64,000 nt of DNA from contig NZ_FOSW01000001.1 of assembly GCF_900114385.1 (NCBI RefSeq), positions 62,001 through 126,000 on the forward strand, in the 5' to 3' direction. Made by a program: the position numbers and the translations under genes. Positions 27,702 through 36,709 of the stretch are shown here, one piece after another. Source of the stretch: Geodermatophilus ruber. GTDB lineage: Bacteria > Actinomycetota > Actinomycetes > Mycobacteriales > Geodermatophilaceae. The first letter of the stretch is position 1. Each line of letters opens with the position of its first letter. The notes under the pieces are model-generated. The model saw only the letters and a program-made list of their open reading frames with translations, was not told where the DNA came from and ran no database searches.

Positions 27702-29081
27702 TCACGGGACCACCACCCGGGTCCCCCGCAGCAGCGGCGCCAGCGTGGCGGCGGAGAGGTCCGGGACGTCCGCGGGCTTCGCACCGGTCTGGTAGGCCAG
27801 CAGGCTCCGGACGAAGTCCAGCTCCGCCGTGGACCCGGCCAGGATCGACGGCAGCGAGGTCCCCGCCGTCGGGTTCGGCTCGCCCGCGCCCTCCGGGACG
27901 TCGTCGGGGTTGCGGCCGCCCAGGCAGACCGGGTTGCCGGTCCACGCGTTGTCCACCGAGTCGATGCCGTCCTCCGGCGGGGTCGGGCAGTGGTACTCGC
28001 CCCGCTCGGCCGCGGCGATCATCCCGTCGATGTCCTCCAGGCCCTGGCAGTCCGGGCCGGACCGGTCCAGGTAGGCCGGCTGGTCGCCGGGCTGGTACGG
28101 GTTCCGCGGCGGGAAGCTGACGACGATGTTCAGGTTCAGCGCCGGGTCGCCGTCCCCGCCGAACGCCTCGGTGATCATGGGATGGAACCGGGTGAGGCCT
28201 TCGAGCAGGCACGGGTAGACCGGCGAGTACTCCGCGAACAGGCCGAGCACCGGGCGCGACGTGGCGGCCAGCGAGATCAGGTTGCGCTCGTTGGTCTCGA
28301 GGAAGCCGGCGGCGGTGGCCGCGGAGCTGTCGCCCACGGTGAACGTCCGGCGCAGCTGTTCGGACTGGTCGACCAGCGTGGTGGCGGTGACCGCCAGGTT
28401 GTCGAGGACGGCGAGCAGGTCGTCGGCCGCCGCCTCGTAGGTATCGGCGAAGTCCGCCAGCCCGGTGATGTCGGCCTGCAGCTGCGGCAGGACGGTGTTG
28501 AGCTCCTCGACGTAGTCCCCGACCGAGGCCAGGTTCTCACCGAGGGAGTCCCCGCGGCCGCGCAGCGCGTCGGCGACCGCCCCGAGGGTGTAGCTCAGGT
28601 CCTGCGGCTCGACGGCCTGCAGCAGCGGCAGCAGGTCGTCGATCACCCGCTGGAGCTCGATCGCGTTCTCGGTGCGGTCCTGCTCGATGACGTCGCCGTC
28701 GGCCAGCCGCTCGGCCGAGGGCTGGTCGGGCAGCTCCAGGGAGACGTACCGCTCCCCGAACAGGGTCTTGGGCAGCAGCCGCGCGCTGACGTCGGCCGGG
28801 ATCTCGTCCAGGTGCTCCGGCAGGATCGCCAGCTCGACGCTGGCACCGGCGGCGCTCGCCGACACCTCCCGCACCTCGCCGACGATGACCCCGCGCACCT
28901 TGACGTCGGACGCCTCCTGCAGCTGGTTGCCCACGGTGTCGGTCTGCAGCGTCACGCGGGCCACCTCGGTGAACGCCTTCTGGTAGAGCGCCACCGACAG
29001 GCCCAGCAGCAGGGCGATGACGACGAGGAACGCCACCCCCTGCAGCCGCCGCCGCACCACGACCGCTCTCCCCCCGCTCAT
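27702..29081 (-). CDS. MCE family protein, first of the operon (MceA-like)
   Basis: The 459-residue product starts MSGGRAVVVRRRLQGVAFLV with one membrane anchor, then the MCE domain (VTLQTDTVGNQLQEASDVKV, RGVIVGEV) at about 40-125 and a long helical region. The C-terminal third holds YSPVYPCLLEGL and further Cys residues (GPDCQG, YHCPTP, VCLGG), as in MceA proteins. Its ATG overlaps the YrbE stop by four bases. It is the longest MCE protein here, as usual for MceA. Confidence 0.9.
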   Translation of the reverse strand: MSGGRAVVVRRRLQGVAFLVVIALLLGLSVALYQKAFTEVARVTLQTDTVGNQLQEASDVKVRGVIVGEVREVSASAAGASVELAILPEHLDEIPADVSARLLPKTLFGERYVSLELPDQPSAERLADGDVIEQDRTENAIELQRVIDDLLPLLQAVEPQDLSYTLGAVADALRGRGDSLGENLASVGDYVEELNTVLPQLQADITGLADFADTYEAAADDLLAVLDNLAVTATTLVDQSEQLRRTFTVGDSSAATAAGFLETNERNLISLAATSRPVLGLFAEYSPVYPCLLEGLTRFHPMITEAFGGDGDPALNLNIVVSFPPRNPYQPGDQPAYLDRSGPDCQGLEDIDGMIAAAERGEYHCPTPPEDGIDSVDNAWTGNPVCLGGRNPDDVPEGAGEPNPTAGTSLPSILAGSTAELDFVRSLLAYQTGAKPADVPDLSAATLAPLLRGTRVVVP

Positions 29082-29947
29082 CCGGCGATCCGGACCGTCG
29101 TCGTCGAGCCCCAGATCGCCAGGCTCAGGAACAGGTCGATGACCATCACGGCCACGATCGAGAAGCGCACCGCCCGGCCCACGGCCAGGCCCACGCCCGC
29201 CGGGCCGCCGCCGGCGCGGTAGCCGTAGTAGCAGTGGCTCAGGATGATCACGACGGCGAAGACGAGGACCTTCACGAACGACCAGAGCACGTCCTGCGGC
29301 GGCAGGAACAGGTTGAAGTAGTGGTCGTAGGTGCCGGCGGACTGACCGTAGGCCTGCGTGGTGATCGTGCGGGTGGCGAAGTAGCTGGACAGCAGGCCGA
29401 TGACGTAGAGCGGGATGACGGCGATGAAGCCGGCGACGATGCGGGTGGTGACCAGGAACGGCAGCGAGGGCACCCCCATGACCTCGAGGGCGTCGATCTC
29501 CTCGTTGATCCGCATGGCGCCGATCTGGGCGGTGAAGCCGCAGCCGACCGTGGCCGAGAGCGCCAGTCCGGCCACCAGCGGGGCGATCTCGCGGGTGTTG
29601 AAGTAGGCCGAGAGGAAGCCGGTGAACGCCGAGGTGCCCAGCTGGTCGAGCGCGGCGTAGCCCTGCAGGCCGACCTCGGTGCCGGTGAAGAAGGACAGGA
29701 AGGCGATGACGCCGACGGTGCCGCCGATGACGGCCAGCGCCCCGGTGCCGAAGCTGACCTCGGCCAGCAGCCGGAACGTCTCCCGCTTGTACCGCCGCAG
29801 CGTGCGCGGGGTCCAGGCCAGCGCGCGGCCGTAGAAGCTCAGCTGGTCGCCGAGGTCCTCGAGGGTGTCCATCGGCCGCCGGTACACCGTGCCGACCAGC
29901 CGGCGCGCCCCCAGGCGCACCCGGTCCACCGGGGAGAGCAGCGCCAT
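29078..29947 (-). CDS. MlaE-family ABC lipid permease (YrbEB-like)
   Basis: The 289-residue product is a polytopic permease of the MlaE/YrbE family that pairs with the Mkl ATPase and the MCE tunnel. Recognisable segments are TEVGLQGYAALDQLG, the EINEEIDALEVMGV-type coupling motif (RINEEIDALEVMGVPSLPFL) and YRAGGGPAGVGLAVGRAV near the C-terminus. About five to six membrane helices are visible. The start may be ATG 29947 or GTG 29950; both overlap the preceding stop. Confidence 0.9.
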   Translation of the reverse strand: MALLSPVDRVRLGARRLVGTVYRRPMDTLEDLGDQLSFYGRALAWTPRTLRRYKRETFRLLAEVSFGTGALAVIGGTVGVIAFLSFFTGTEVGLQGYAALDQLGTSAFTGFLSAYFNTREIAPLVAGLALSATVGCGFTAQIGAMRINEEIDALEVMGVPSLPFLVTTRIVAGFIAVIPLYVIGLLSSYFATRTITTQAYGQSAGTYDHYFNLFLPPQDVLWSFVKVLVFAVVIILSHCYYGYRAGGGPAGVGLAVGRAVRFSIVAVMVIDLFLSLAIWGSTTTVRIAG

Positions 29948-30762
29948 CACGCCCCCTTCGGGGGGACGAGCTGGAAGTACACGGCGGTCATCACGAAGTT
30001 CACCGCGAACAGCAGCAGGAACGTGATGACCACCGACTGGTTGACCGCGTCACCCACGCCCTTGGGTCCGCCGCCGGCGTTGAGCCCCTTGTAGGAGGCG
30101 ACGATGCCGGCGATCAACCCGAACACCAGTGCCTTGATCTCGCCGGACCAGAAGTCCTCGACCTGGGCGAGGGCACCGAAGGAGGCCAGGTAGGCCCCCG
30201 GTGTCCCGCCCTGGAGGACGACGTTGAAGAAGTAGCCGCCCGCGACACCGACCACGCTGACCAGCCCGTTGAGCAGGACGGCGACGAGCATCGCGGCGAG
30301 CACCCGCGGGACGACGAGGCGCTGGATGGGGCTGATGCCCAGGACCTCCATCGCGTCGATCTCGTCGCGGATCTTCCGCGCCCCGAGGTCGGCGCAGATG
30401 GCCGAGCCGCCCGCGCCGGCGATGAGCAGCGCGGTGACGATCGGGCTGGCCTCCCGCAGCACCGCGAGCACCGACGCCGACCCGGTGAAGGACTGGGCGC
30501 CGAGCTGGCGGGTGAGCGACCCCAGCTGCAGCGCGATCACCGCGCCGAAGGGGATCGCCACGAGCGCCGTGGGAAGGATCGTCACGCTGGCGACGAACCA
30601 GGTCTGCTGGACGAACTCCCGCACCTGGAAGGGCCGCCGGGGCAGCGCGCGGGCGACGTCGAGGGCGAAGGCGAAGAGGTTGCCGCTGGCCCGCAGCGGC
30701 CGGGTCGGGGAGAGCTTCCCGTCCAGCAGACCCGGCGCCTTCGGCTCGTCCCCGGCGCTCAC
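29947..30762 (-). CDS. MlaE-family ABC lipid permease (YrbEA-like)
   Basis: A 271-residue permease paralogous to the next gene. It has GSLTRQLGAQSFTGSASVLA, the coupling-helix motif KIRDEIDAMEVLGISPIQRL and the C-terminal GLNAGGGPKGVGDAVNQSVV, with five to six hydrophobic helices. The start GTG at 30760-30762 overlaps the ATPase stop as GTGA; another GTG lies directly upstream. Two YrbE proteins per operon is the standard actinobacterial arrangement. Confidence 0.9.
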   Translation of the reverse strand: MSAGDEPKAPGLLDGKLSPTRPLRASGNLFAFALDVARALPRRPFQVREFVQQTWFVASVTILPTALVAIPFGAVIALQLGSLTRQLGAQSFTGSASVLAVLREASPIVTALLIAGAGGSAICADLGARKIRDEIDAMEVLGISPIQRLVVPRVLAAMLVAVLLNGLVSVVGVAGGYFFNVVLQGGTPGAYLASFGALAQVEDFWSGEIKALVFGLIAGIVASYKGLNAGGGPKGVGDAVNQSVVITFLLLFAVNFVMTAVYFQLVPPKGA

Positions 30763-31874
30763 CACTGTCCCCGCGGACCCGGCAGCACGCTGGTCGGCGG
30801 CTCGTCGGGTGACCGGTGCCGGCCGGCGACGTCGGGGCTCGACGCGAACACGCCGGCGTCGGCCCGGGCCAGCAGGTCGGGGGGCAGGGATTCCCGGATC
30901 GCCGCGGCGGTGGCCGGGTCGAAGGTGTGCAGCATGCGCGCGACCCGCTCCTGGCGGCGGCGGACGGCCCTGCGCTCGGGCAGCCCCGGTGAGGGCTCCA
31001 GCTGCGGTGGGACGGCGTCCCCGCCGGTGGCGCCCTTGGGGCCGACGCCGTTGTGCTGGTCGCCGCCGCGGGCCGCCAGAGCGGCCATCTCGGCCTCGAC
31101 CTGGGCGACGTCCTTCTCCTCGCTCATGCCGATCGGTCCCTCACGGCGGCCGTTGAGGAACTGTTGCACGACCGGTTCCTGCGAGGTGAGCAGCTGTTCC
31201 CGGGGACCGAACATCGCCAGGTGCTTGCGGTAGAGCAGGCCCAGGTTGTCCGGCACGGTGCGGGCGGTGCCGATGTCGTGGGTGACGATCAGGAAGGTCG
31301 CGTCGATCTGCGCGTTGAGGTCGACGATCAGTTGGTTGAGGTAGGCGACCCGGACCGGGTCCAGACCGGAGTCCGGCTCGTCGAACAGGATGATCTCCGG
31401 GTCGAGGACCAGCGCCCGGGCCAGGCCGGCGCGCTTGCGCATCCCACCGGAGATCTCCCCCGGCAGCTTCCCCTCGGCGCCGGCGAGGCCGACCATGTCC
31501 ATCTTCTCGAGGACGATGCGCCGGATCTCCGTCTCGCTCTTCTTCGTGTGCTCACGCAGCGGGAAGGCGACGTTGTCGAACAGGTTCATCGAGCCGAACA
31601 GCGCGCCGTCCTGGAACAGGACGCCGAAGAGCCGGCGGATCTCGTAGAGCTTGGCCTCGCTGCAGGTGACGATGTCGGCGTCGCTCAGGATGATCGAGCC
31701 CTTCTCGGGCTTGAGCAGGCCGACCAGCGACTTCAGGAACACCGACTTGCCGGTTCCCGACGGCCCGAGCAGGACCGAGATCTCCCCGGGCGGCAGGGTG
31801 AGCGTGACGTCGCTCCAGATGTTCTGGCTGCCGAAGGACTTGGTCAGCCCCTCGACCTGGACCGCGACGCCCAC
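30759..31874 (-). CDS. mkl: Mce-system ABC transporter ATPase (Mkl/MlaF-like)
   Basis: This ATPase powers the YrbE permease. The 371 residues have Walker A GPSGTGKS at 37-44, a Q-loop LFQDGALFGS, the signature ISGGMRKRAG at about 140-150 and Walker B ILFDEPDSGLDP at about 163-175 with the H-loop VTHD. Roughly 110 residues after the ATPase domain form a charged tail, longer than in proteobacterial MlaF but as in mycobacterial Mkl. It is the first gene of the operon and lies between rplL and rpoB, the position of the solitary mkl gene in Mycobacterium. Confidence 0.9.
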   Translation of the reverse strand: MGVAVQVEGLTKSFGSQNIWSDVTLTLPPGEISVLLGPSGTGKSVFLKSLVGLLKPEKGSIILSDADIVTCSEAKLYEIRRLFGVLFQDGALFGSMNLFDNVAFPLREHTKKSETEIRRIVLEKMDMVGLAGAEGKLPGEISGGMRKRAGLARALVLDPEIILFDEPDSGLDPVRVAYLNQLIVDLNAQIDATFLIVTHDIGTARTVPDNLGLLYRKHLAMFGPREQLLTSQEPVVQQFLNGRREGPIGMSEEKDVAQVEAEMAALAARGGDQHNGVGPKGATGGDAVPPQLEPSPGLPERRAVRRRQERVARMLHTFDPATAAAIRESLPPDLLARADAGVFASSPDVAGRHRSPDEPPTSVLPGPRGQW

Positions 31875-32080
31875 CTTCGACCTCCCCTTGCTCCGGCCTC
31901 GTCGCCGGTCCCGCCCCGCTCAAGATCCGCAGGCCTCCGGCAGTCTGCGGCGTCCCGCCCCCTCCCGCACCTCAGGAGCGGGCAGCAACACCTACCAGCC
32001 AGTAACGAGACGCCGACCCGGAGGTTACGTGGGTCACGCGAAGAGGGTGACGCCGGTCGCGGGCGGGTCCCCCGAACGAC
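31875..32080 (-). promoter_or_regulatory. Upstream region of the mce operon
   Basis: This 206-bp gap must hold the mce promoter, but no clear -35/-10 pair is visible. On the minus strand it contains GTAAC and GTTAC as an inverted pair 17 bases apart (32024-32028 and 32002-32006) and a partly palindromic TACTGGCTGGTA (31993-32004). Either could bind a TetR/GntR-type lipid regulator; this is conjecture. Confidence 0.3.
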
Positions 32081-32116
32081 GCAGGGGCCGCCCTCCGAAC
32101 GGAGGACGGCCCCTGC
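32081..32116 (-). terminator. Terminator after rplL
   Basis: A 17-bp stem with one mismatch (GCAGGGGCCG... at 32081-32097 pairing with ...CGGCCCCTGC to 32116) and a 2-base apical gap follows the rplL stop by 45 bases, ending the rplJ-rplL transcript before mkl. Confidence 0.75.
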
Positions 32117-32161
32117 GGGTCGTGCGAGGTGGTGCTCACCCGGCGAGCGCCGGGTGGGGGG

Positions 32162-32554
32162 TCACTTGATGGTGACGGTGGCGCCGGCGCCCTCGAGAGC
32201 GGCCTTGGCCTTCTCGGCGGTGTCCTTGTCGACCTTCTCCAGGACCGGCTTCGGCGCGCCGTCGACCAGGTCCTTGGCCTCCTTGAGGCCGAGCGAGGTC
32301 AGGCCGCGCACCTCCTTGATGACCTGGATCTTCTTGTCACCGGCGTTCTCGAGGACGACGTCGAACTCGTCCTGCTCGGGAGCCTCCTCAGCGGCACCGC
32401 CGCCGCCACCGGCGGCCGGGGCGGCCGCGACGGCCACGGGGGCGGCAGCGGTGACGTCGAAGGTCTCCTCGAACTGCTTCACGAACTCGGACAGCTCGAG
32501 GAGGGTCATCTCCTTGAACGCGTCGAGCAGCTCCGCGGTGGACAGCTTGGCCAT
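32162..32554 (-). CDS. rplL: 50S ribosomal protein L7/L12
   Basis: L7/L12 forms the stalk that recruits translational GTPases. The 130 residues have the N-terminal dimerisation helix ([20 protein letters not shown]), an Ala/Gly-rich hinge at about 40-58 and the C-terminal domain with [20 protein letters not shown]. It lies 16 bp downstream of rplJ. Confidence 0.98.
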   Translation of the reverse strand: MAKLSTAELLDAFKEMTLLELSEFVKQFEETFDVTAAAPVAVAAAPAAGGGGGAAEEAPEQDEFDVVLENAGDKKIQVIKEVRGLTSLGLKEAKDLVDGAPKPVLEKVDKDTAEKAKAALEGAGATVTIK

Positions 32555-32570
32555 GATCTCTCCTTCTGGG

Positions 32571-33164
32571 TCAGTCGTTGCTGGCCGCGGCGTCGCCGGC
32601 GGCAGCGTCGGTGTCGGGGGTGGTGTCAGCAGCAGCGGAGTCGGCGCCCTCGGCGGACTTCTTCTCCTGCAGCGCGGCGGCCAGGCGGGCGACCTGGGAC
32701 AGCGGAGCCTGGAACAGACCCGCAGCCTTGGTCAGGTTGCCCTTCATGGCGCCGGCCAGCTTGGCCAGCAGGACCTCGCGCGGCTCGACGTCGGCGAGGG
32801 CGGTGACCTCGGCGGCGTTGACCGTGCGGCCCTCGACCACGCCGCCCTTGACGACGAGCAGCGGGTTGGCGCGCGCGAAGTCACGGATGGCCTTGGCCGC
32901 GTTCACCGGGTCGCCCTCGATGAAAGCGATCGCGGTCGGGCCGTTGAGCAGCGGGGCGAGGTCGGAGTAACCGACCTGCTCCGCGGCTCGCTTCGTCAGG
33001 GTGTTCTTGACGACGGCGTAGCTGCTGCCCTCACCGAGGGAACGGCGCAGCTGGGTCAGCTGGGCCACGGTCAGCCCGCGGTACTCGGTGAGCACCGCTG
33101 CGCTGGACGACTGGAACCGCTCGGTGATCTCCTCGATCACCGCGGCCTTCGCCTGCGTGGGCAT
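32571..33164 (-). CDS. rplJ: 50S ribosomal protein L10
   Basis: L10 anchors the L7/L12 stalk and, with L12, represses its own mRNA in many bacteria. From ATG at 33162-33164 the product is 197 residues, starting [20 protein letters not shown] and containing [16 protein letters not shown] and [11 protein letters not shown]. The C-terminus after about residue 170 is an Ala/Asp-rich tail. AGGAGG lies just upstream and an L10-type leader precedes it. Confidence 0.97.
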   Translation of the reverse strand: MPTQAKAAVIEEITERFQSSSAAVLTEYRGLTVAQLTQLRRSLGEGSSYAVVKNTLTKRAAEQVGYSDLAPLLNGPTAIAFIEGDPVNAAKAIRDFARANPLLVVKGGVVEGRTVNAAEVTALADVEPREVLLAKLAGAMKGNLTKAAGLFQAPLSQVARLAAALQEKKSAEGADSAAADTTPDTDAAAGDAAASND

Positions 33165-33299
33165 GGGCCTCCTCTCGTCTGTCGGGCGACCACCGGCCGG
33201 CGCACCGGACGCGGCCGGCCCCGGAGACGAGGAACGCCCCGGCGCAGGGCGCACGGGGCGAGGGGCGTACGCACAGGCGTCCGCCGATCGAACCGTCCT

Positions 33300-33376
33300 C
33301 CTGCGCGGGTCGCCCGGAACTCCGGGACCTTCGATCACACGCGGACGTGCGACGACCAGCGGTCTTGGGGGGAACA
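33300..33376 (-). ncRNA. L10 leader (autoregulatory 5' UTR of rplJ-rplL)
   Basis: The minus strand carries AAGACCGCTGG near the 5' end, then ATCGAAGGTCCC...GGGCGACC and CCGCGCAGGAG, in the order and wording found in actinobacterial rplJ leaders that bind the L10-L12 complex. It lies between a -10-like TATGCT (33383-33388) and rplJ. Assignment is by remembered motif similarity; the remaining leader to 33165 has no gene. Confidence 0.7.
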
Positions 33377-33382
33377 TCGGCC

Positions 33383-33388
33383 AGCATA
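33383..33388 (-). promoter_or_regulatory. Candidate -10 of the rplJ promoter
   Basis: TATGCT on the minus strand would start transcription near 33376, directly before the L10 leader motif. No matching -35 is visible upstream. Confidence 0.4.
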
Positions 33389-33464
33389 CGCCATGCCGCG
33401 GGGGGCGCCGCTGGGGCCGCCCGCACCCCGTCCCCTGGCCGCGGGAACGAGGCCCTGGACGCAC

Positions 33465-33500
33465 GGAGGCCCCGCAGCGCACGCGCGCTGCGGGGCCTCC
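33465..33500 (-). terminator. Terminator between rplA and rplJ
   Basis: A perfect 16-bp stem (33465-33480 with 33485-33500) with loop ACGC follows the rplA stop by 12 bases, separating the rplKA transcript from rplJL. Confidence 0.8.
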
Positions 33501-33512
33501 GGGGGCTGTCGC

Positions 33513-34232
33513 TCAGACGCTGGGCTCGTCCACCGTCAGGTTGCGGGTGCGGTTCGGGTCGACCGGGACGCCCGGACCCATGGTCGTGGAGAAGGTGACC
33601 TTCTTCAGGTACCGGCCCTTGGCGGACGACGGCTTGGCCCGCAGGACCTCGTCGAGCGCCGCGGCGTAGTTCTCGACCAGCCTGGCCTCGTCGAAGGAGG
33701 TCTTGCCGATCACCAGGTGCAGGTTGGCCTGCTTGTCGACGCGGAAGTTGATCTTCCCGCCCTTGATGTCGTTGACCGCCTTGGTGACGTCGGGGGTCAC
33801 CGTGCCGGTCTTCGGGTTCGGCATCAGGCCGCGCGGGCCGAGGATGCGGGCGATCCGGCCGACCTTGGCCATCTGGTCGGGGGTGGCGATCGCCGCGTCG
33901 AAGTCCAGGAAGCCGCCCTGGATGCGCTCGATCAGGTCGTCGGAGCCGACCACGTCGGCTCCGGCGGCCTCGGCCTCGGCGGCCTTGTCACCGGTCGCGA
34001 ACACGATGACGCGGGCGGTCTTGCCGGTGCCGTGCGGCAGGTTGACCGTGCCGCGGACCATCTGGTCGGCCTTGCGCGGGTCGACGCCCAGGCGCATGGC
34101 CACCTCGACGGTGGCGTCGTAGGCGGTCGTCGACGTCTCCTTGGCCAGCGTGGCGGCCTGGAGCGGGCTGTACAGGGTGTCGCGGTCGACCTTCTCGGCC
34201 GCGGCACGGAACTTCTTGCCGTGCTTCGCCAT
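33513..34232 (-). CDS. rplA: 50S ribosomal protein L1
   Basis: L1 forms the mobile stalk at the E site and can repress the L11 operon. From ATG at 34230-34232 ([20 protein letters not shown]) it is 239 residues, standard length, with [20 protein letters not shown] and [15 protein letters not shown], the hallmark of the family. An eight-residue in-frame extension upstream lacks support. A dispersed repeat hairpin lies between rplK and rplA. Confidence 0.97.
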   Translation of the reverse strand: MAKHGKKFRAAAEKVDRDTLYSPLQAATLAKETSTTAYDATVEVAMRLGVDPRKADQMVRGTVNLPHGTGKTARVIVFATGDKAAEAEAAGADVVGSDDLIERIQGGFLDFDAAIATPDQMAKVGRIARILGPRGLMPNPKTGTVTPDVTKAVNDIKGGKINFRVDKQANLHLVIGKTSFDEARLVENYAAALDEVLRAKPSSAKGRYLKKVTFSTTMGPGVPVDPNRTRNLTVDEPSV

Positions 34233-34304
34233 GGTGGTTCCTCTCCTCCGGCTCATCGGCCGGGAGTCGTGTGGTGTGCGGGCCTGGCCGGCCCTCCCAC
34301 GAAC

Positions 34305-34358
34305 GGCCCCCTGCAGGGTCCCGCCGCGAGCGTGCGAGCGGTGGGGGGGCAGGGGGTC
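34305..34358. repeat. Dispersed hairpin repeat, copy B, between rplK and rplA
   Basis: The 33-base core (34315-34347) is identical to 12448-12480. Its outer arms CCCCCTGC (34307-34314) and GCAGGGGG (34349-34356) are different in sequence from copy A but equally complementary. It lies four bases after the rplK stop codon. Confidence 0.8.
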
Positions 34359-34361
34359 CTT

Positions 34362-34790
34362 CTACTGGACCGTGATGCCCATCGACCGGGCGGTGCCGGC
34401 GATGATCTTCTCGGCCTCGTCGAGGGAGTTGGCGTTGAGGTCGGCCATCTTGGTCTGGGCGATCTCGCGGACCTGGTCACGGGTGACCGTGGCGACCTTG
34501 GTCTTGTGCGGCTCGCCGGAGCCCTTCTCCACACCGGCCGCCTTGAGCAGCATGCGAGCCGCCGGCGGGGTCTTGGTGATGAAGGTGAACGAGCGGTCCT
34601 CGTAGACCGAGATCTCGACCGGGATCACGTTGCCGCGCTGCGACTCCGTGGCGGCGTTGTACGCCTTGCAGAACTCCATGATGTTGACGCCGTGCTGGCC
34701 GAGCGCCGGACCCACGGGCGGGGCGGGGGTGGCCGCACCGGCGTTGATCTGGAGCTTGATGACCGCGGTCAACCGCTTCCTGGGGGGCAT
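34362..34790 (-). CDS. rplK: 50S ribosomal protein L11
   Basis: L11 binds the GTPase-associated centre and is the thiostrepton-site protein. The 142 residues start [20 protein letters not shown] and contain [20 protein letters not shown] and the final [25 protein letters not shown] motif (split here). Length is standard. It lies 45 bp after nusG. Confidence 0.98.
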   Translation of the reverse strand: MPPRKRLTAVIKLQINAGAATPAPPVGPALGQHGVNIMEFCKAYNAATESQRGNVIPVEISVYEDRSFTFITKTPPAARMLLKAAGVEKGSGEPHKTKVATVTRDQVREIAQTKMADLNANSLDEAEKIIAGTARSMGITVQ

Positions 34791-34835
34791 GACTTCCTTC
34801 TTCTCAGCAGATCAGGTCGGACGGGTGTGACCGGA

Positions 34836-35720
34836 TCAGATCTTCTGGACCTGGTTGAACGACAGCTCGACCGGGGTCTCGCGGCCGAAGATGGACACGA
34901 GCACCTGCAGCTTCTGCTGCTCGGCGTTGATCTCGTTGATCGTGGCCGGGAGCGTGGCGAAGGGGCCGTCCATGACGGTGACCGACTCGCCGACCTCGAA
35001 GTCGACCAGGGCCGTCGGCGCCGCGGCCGCGGTCGCGGTCTCGGCGGTCTTGGCCGCCTGCGGCGTGGTGGCCGGGGCGAGGATCTTGACGACCTCGTCG
35101 AGCGTGAGCGGTGAGGGGCGGGAGGTCGCGCCGACGAAGCCGGTCACACCCGGGGTGTTGCGGACCGCCCCCCAGGACTCGTCGTTGAGCTCCATGCGGA
35201 CCAGCAGGTACCCGGGGAACACCTTGCGGTTGACCTGCGTCCGCTTGCCGTTCTTGATCTCGGTGACCTCCTCGGTGGGCACCTCGATCTGGTAGATGTA
35301 GTCCTCCATGTCGAGGGACTGGATGCGGGACTCGAGGTTGGTCTTCACCTTGTTCTCGTAGCCCGCGTAGGAGTGCACGACGTACCAGTCGCCGGGCGCG
35401 ATCCGCAGCGCCTTGCGCAGCGCCTCGACCGGGTCCTCGTCCTCGGCAGCCTCGTCCTCGGCGATGTCGCTGTCGGCGGCCGGGGCCACCAGCGGGTCGC
35501 CCGCGACGCTGTCGGCGGCGCCGGACTCGACCTCGGGCGTCGCGTCGGCCACCTCGGTGAGGGCGTCCTGGTCGGCGGTGTCGGAAGAACCCTCGGCAGC
35601 ACCGGGCTCGCCCGCGCCGGTCTCCACATCCGCGGCGCCGCGGACGTCGAAACGGGCGTCGTCGAGGTCGATCGGCTCGACGTCGCTGTCGGTGTCGAAG
35701 GGCTCGCGGGGGTCGGTCAC
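34836..35720 (-). CDS. nusG: Transcription termination/antitermination protein NusG
   Basis: NusG binds RNA polymerase and couples it to Rho or the ribosome. The 294 residues have an acidic N-terminal extension of about 110 residues (rich in Asp, Glu, Ala), the NGN domain ([20 protein letters not shown], then [20 protein letters not shown] and [11 protein letters not shown]), an Ala/Thr-rich linker insertion of about 20 residues, and the KOW domain ([20 protein letters not shown] to [17 protein letters not shown]). The acidic extension is usual in actinobacteria; the Ala/Thr linker seems long. Confidence 0.97.
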   Translation of the reverse strand: MTDPREPFDTDSDVEPIDLDDARFDVRGAADVETGAGEPGAAEGSSDTADQDALTEVADATPEVESGAADSVAGDPLVAPAADSDIAEDEAAEDEDPVEALRKALRIAPGDWYVVHSYAGYENKVKTNLESRIQSLDMEDYIYQIEVPTEEVTEIKNGKRTQVNRKVFPGYLLVRMELNDESWGAVRNTPGVTGFVGATSRPSPLTLDEVVKILAPATTPQAAKTAETATAAAAPTALVDFEVGESVTVMDGPFATLPATINEINAEQQKLQVLVSIFGRETPVELSFNQVQKI

Positions 35721-35762
35721 GGGTGTCTCTTCCTTGTCGGTGGCGTGCAGGCGCGGGTGGGC

Positions 35763-36296
35763 TCAGCCGAAGACGGCGAGCACGCCCTGGGCGAAGAGCA
35801 GGTCCAGGCCGGCCACCAGCGCCACGATGAAGGCCACGAAGACGATGACGACGGTCGTGTAGGTGATCAGCTCCTTGCGGCCGGGCCAGATCACCTTGCG
35901 CAGCTCGGCGACGACCTCGCGGAGGAAGCGAGCCAGGCTGCGCTTCTGCCGCACCTCGTCCGCGCGGGCCCGCTCGGCGGCCGCCCGGGACCGCGTCCCC
36001 GCCCCCTCGCGTCCGGCCGGCCGCGACGAGGTGCGGGCGGCCCGCCGGGACCGTGAGGGAGCGGGCTCGTCGGCCTCGTCGTCCGACGGGGCGGTGATCC
36101 GCCCGCGACGGCGAGCCGGGCCGGCGACGACCTTGTCCTCGTCGGCCTCGGCCTCCTCGGCCACGGCGTCCTCGGCCGCCTCCAGCTCCCTGGCGTCGTC
36201 GACGCCCGGGGCCTCGCGGTCGAGCTGCTCGTCGGTCAGCTCGGCGTCGGAGGCGGCGCGGGGGTCGCCCCCGCTCTCCGGCTTCTCGTCGCTCAC
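35763..36296 (-). CDS. secE: Preprotein translocase subunit SecE
   Basis: SecE clamps SecY in the Sec channel. The 177-residue product ends with the SecE domain: amphipathic [20 protein letters not shown] and one membrane helix [20 protein letters not shown]. About 115 charged, Ala/Asp/Glu- and Arg/Ser-rich residues precede it, including [10 protein letters not shown] and [11 protein letters not shown]; such extensions occur in actinobacterial SecE. It follows tRNA-Trp and precedes nusG by 42 bp. Confidence 0.95.
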   Translation of the reverse strand: MSDEKPESGGDPRAASDAELTDEQLDREAPGVDDARELEAAEDAVAEEAEADEDKVVAGPARRRGRITAPSDDEADEPAPSRSRRAARTSSRPAGREGAGTRSRAAAERARADEVRQKRSLARFLREVVAELRKVIWPGRKELITYTTVVIVFVAFIVALVAGLDLLFAQGVLAVFG

Positions 36297-36396
36297 TGCG
36301 CCTCGCTCGCCTCGTGGTGGTGGCCGTTGCTCTCGGGCCGTCGGACCGATGTGGTGCTGTCGTGTCGCTCCGCCGGCGGTCGGCCGGCGGCACGGG

Positions 36397-36469
<73 letters not shown>

Positions 36470-36590
36470 ATGCCCCGGGCTGCTGCCCTGAGCCGGGCCC
36501 GGAACGGCATCGCCCGCCCACGCCAGCACCGAGCCCCGGGAGAGGGATCCGGGGCACGCCGGTAGCGGGGTCAGCTGCCCCAGGGTTGCC

Positions 36591-36596
36591 AGTGTA
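36591..36596 (-). promoter_or_regulatory. Candidate -10 of the tRNA-Trp/secE/nusG transcript
   Basis: TACACT on the minus strand lies about 120 bases before tRNA-Trp. TTGGCC is found 19 bases further upstream, a longer spacer than ideal. No other strong promoter is seen before the tRNA. Confidence 0.4.
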
Positions 36597-36709
36597 CGTG
36601 ACCGCCACACCCGACGGCCAACGGCACCGGAGCGGTGCGGTGGGACACCGACGAATCCCGGCCCGTCCCATGATCCCACCTGCAGCCGGAACAGCCCAGG
36701 GAGGACGAG

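Noticed and set aside
31053-35114. Plus-strand open frame of 1353 codons over mkl, rplL, rplJ, rplA and rplK
   Set aside because: It crosses several intergenic regions and terminators on the other strand and has no family similarity.
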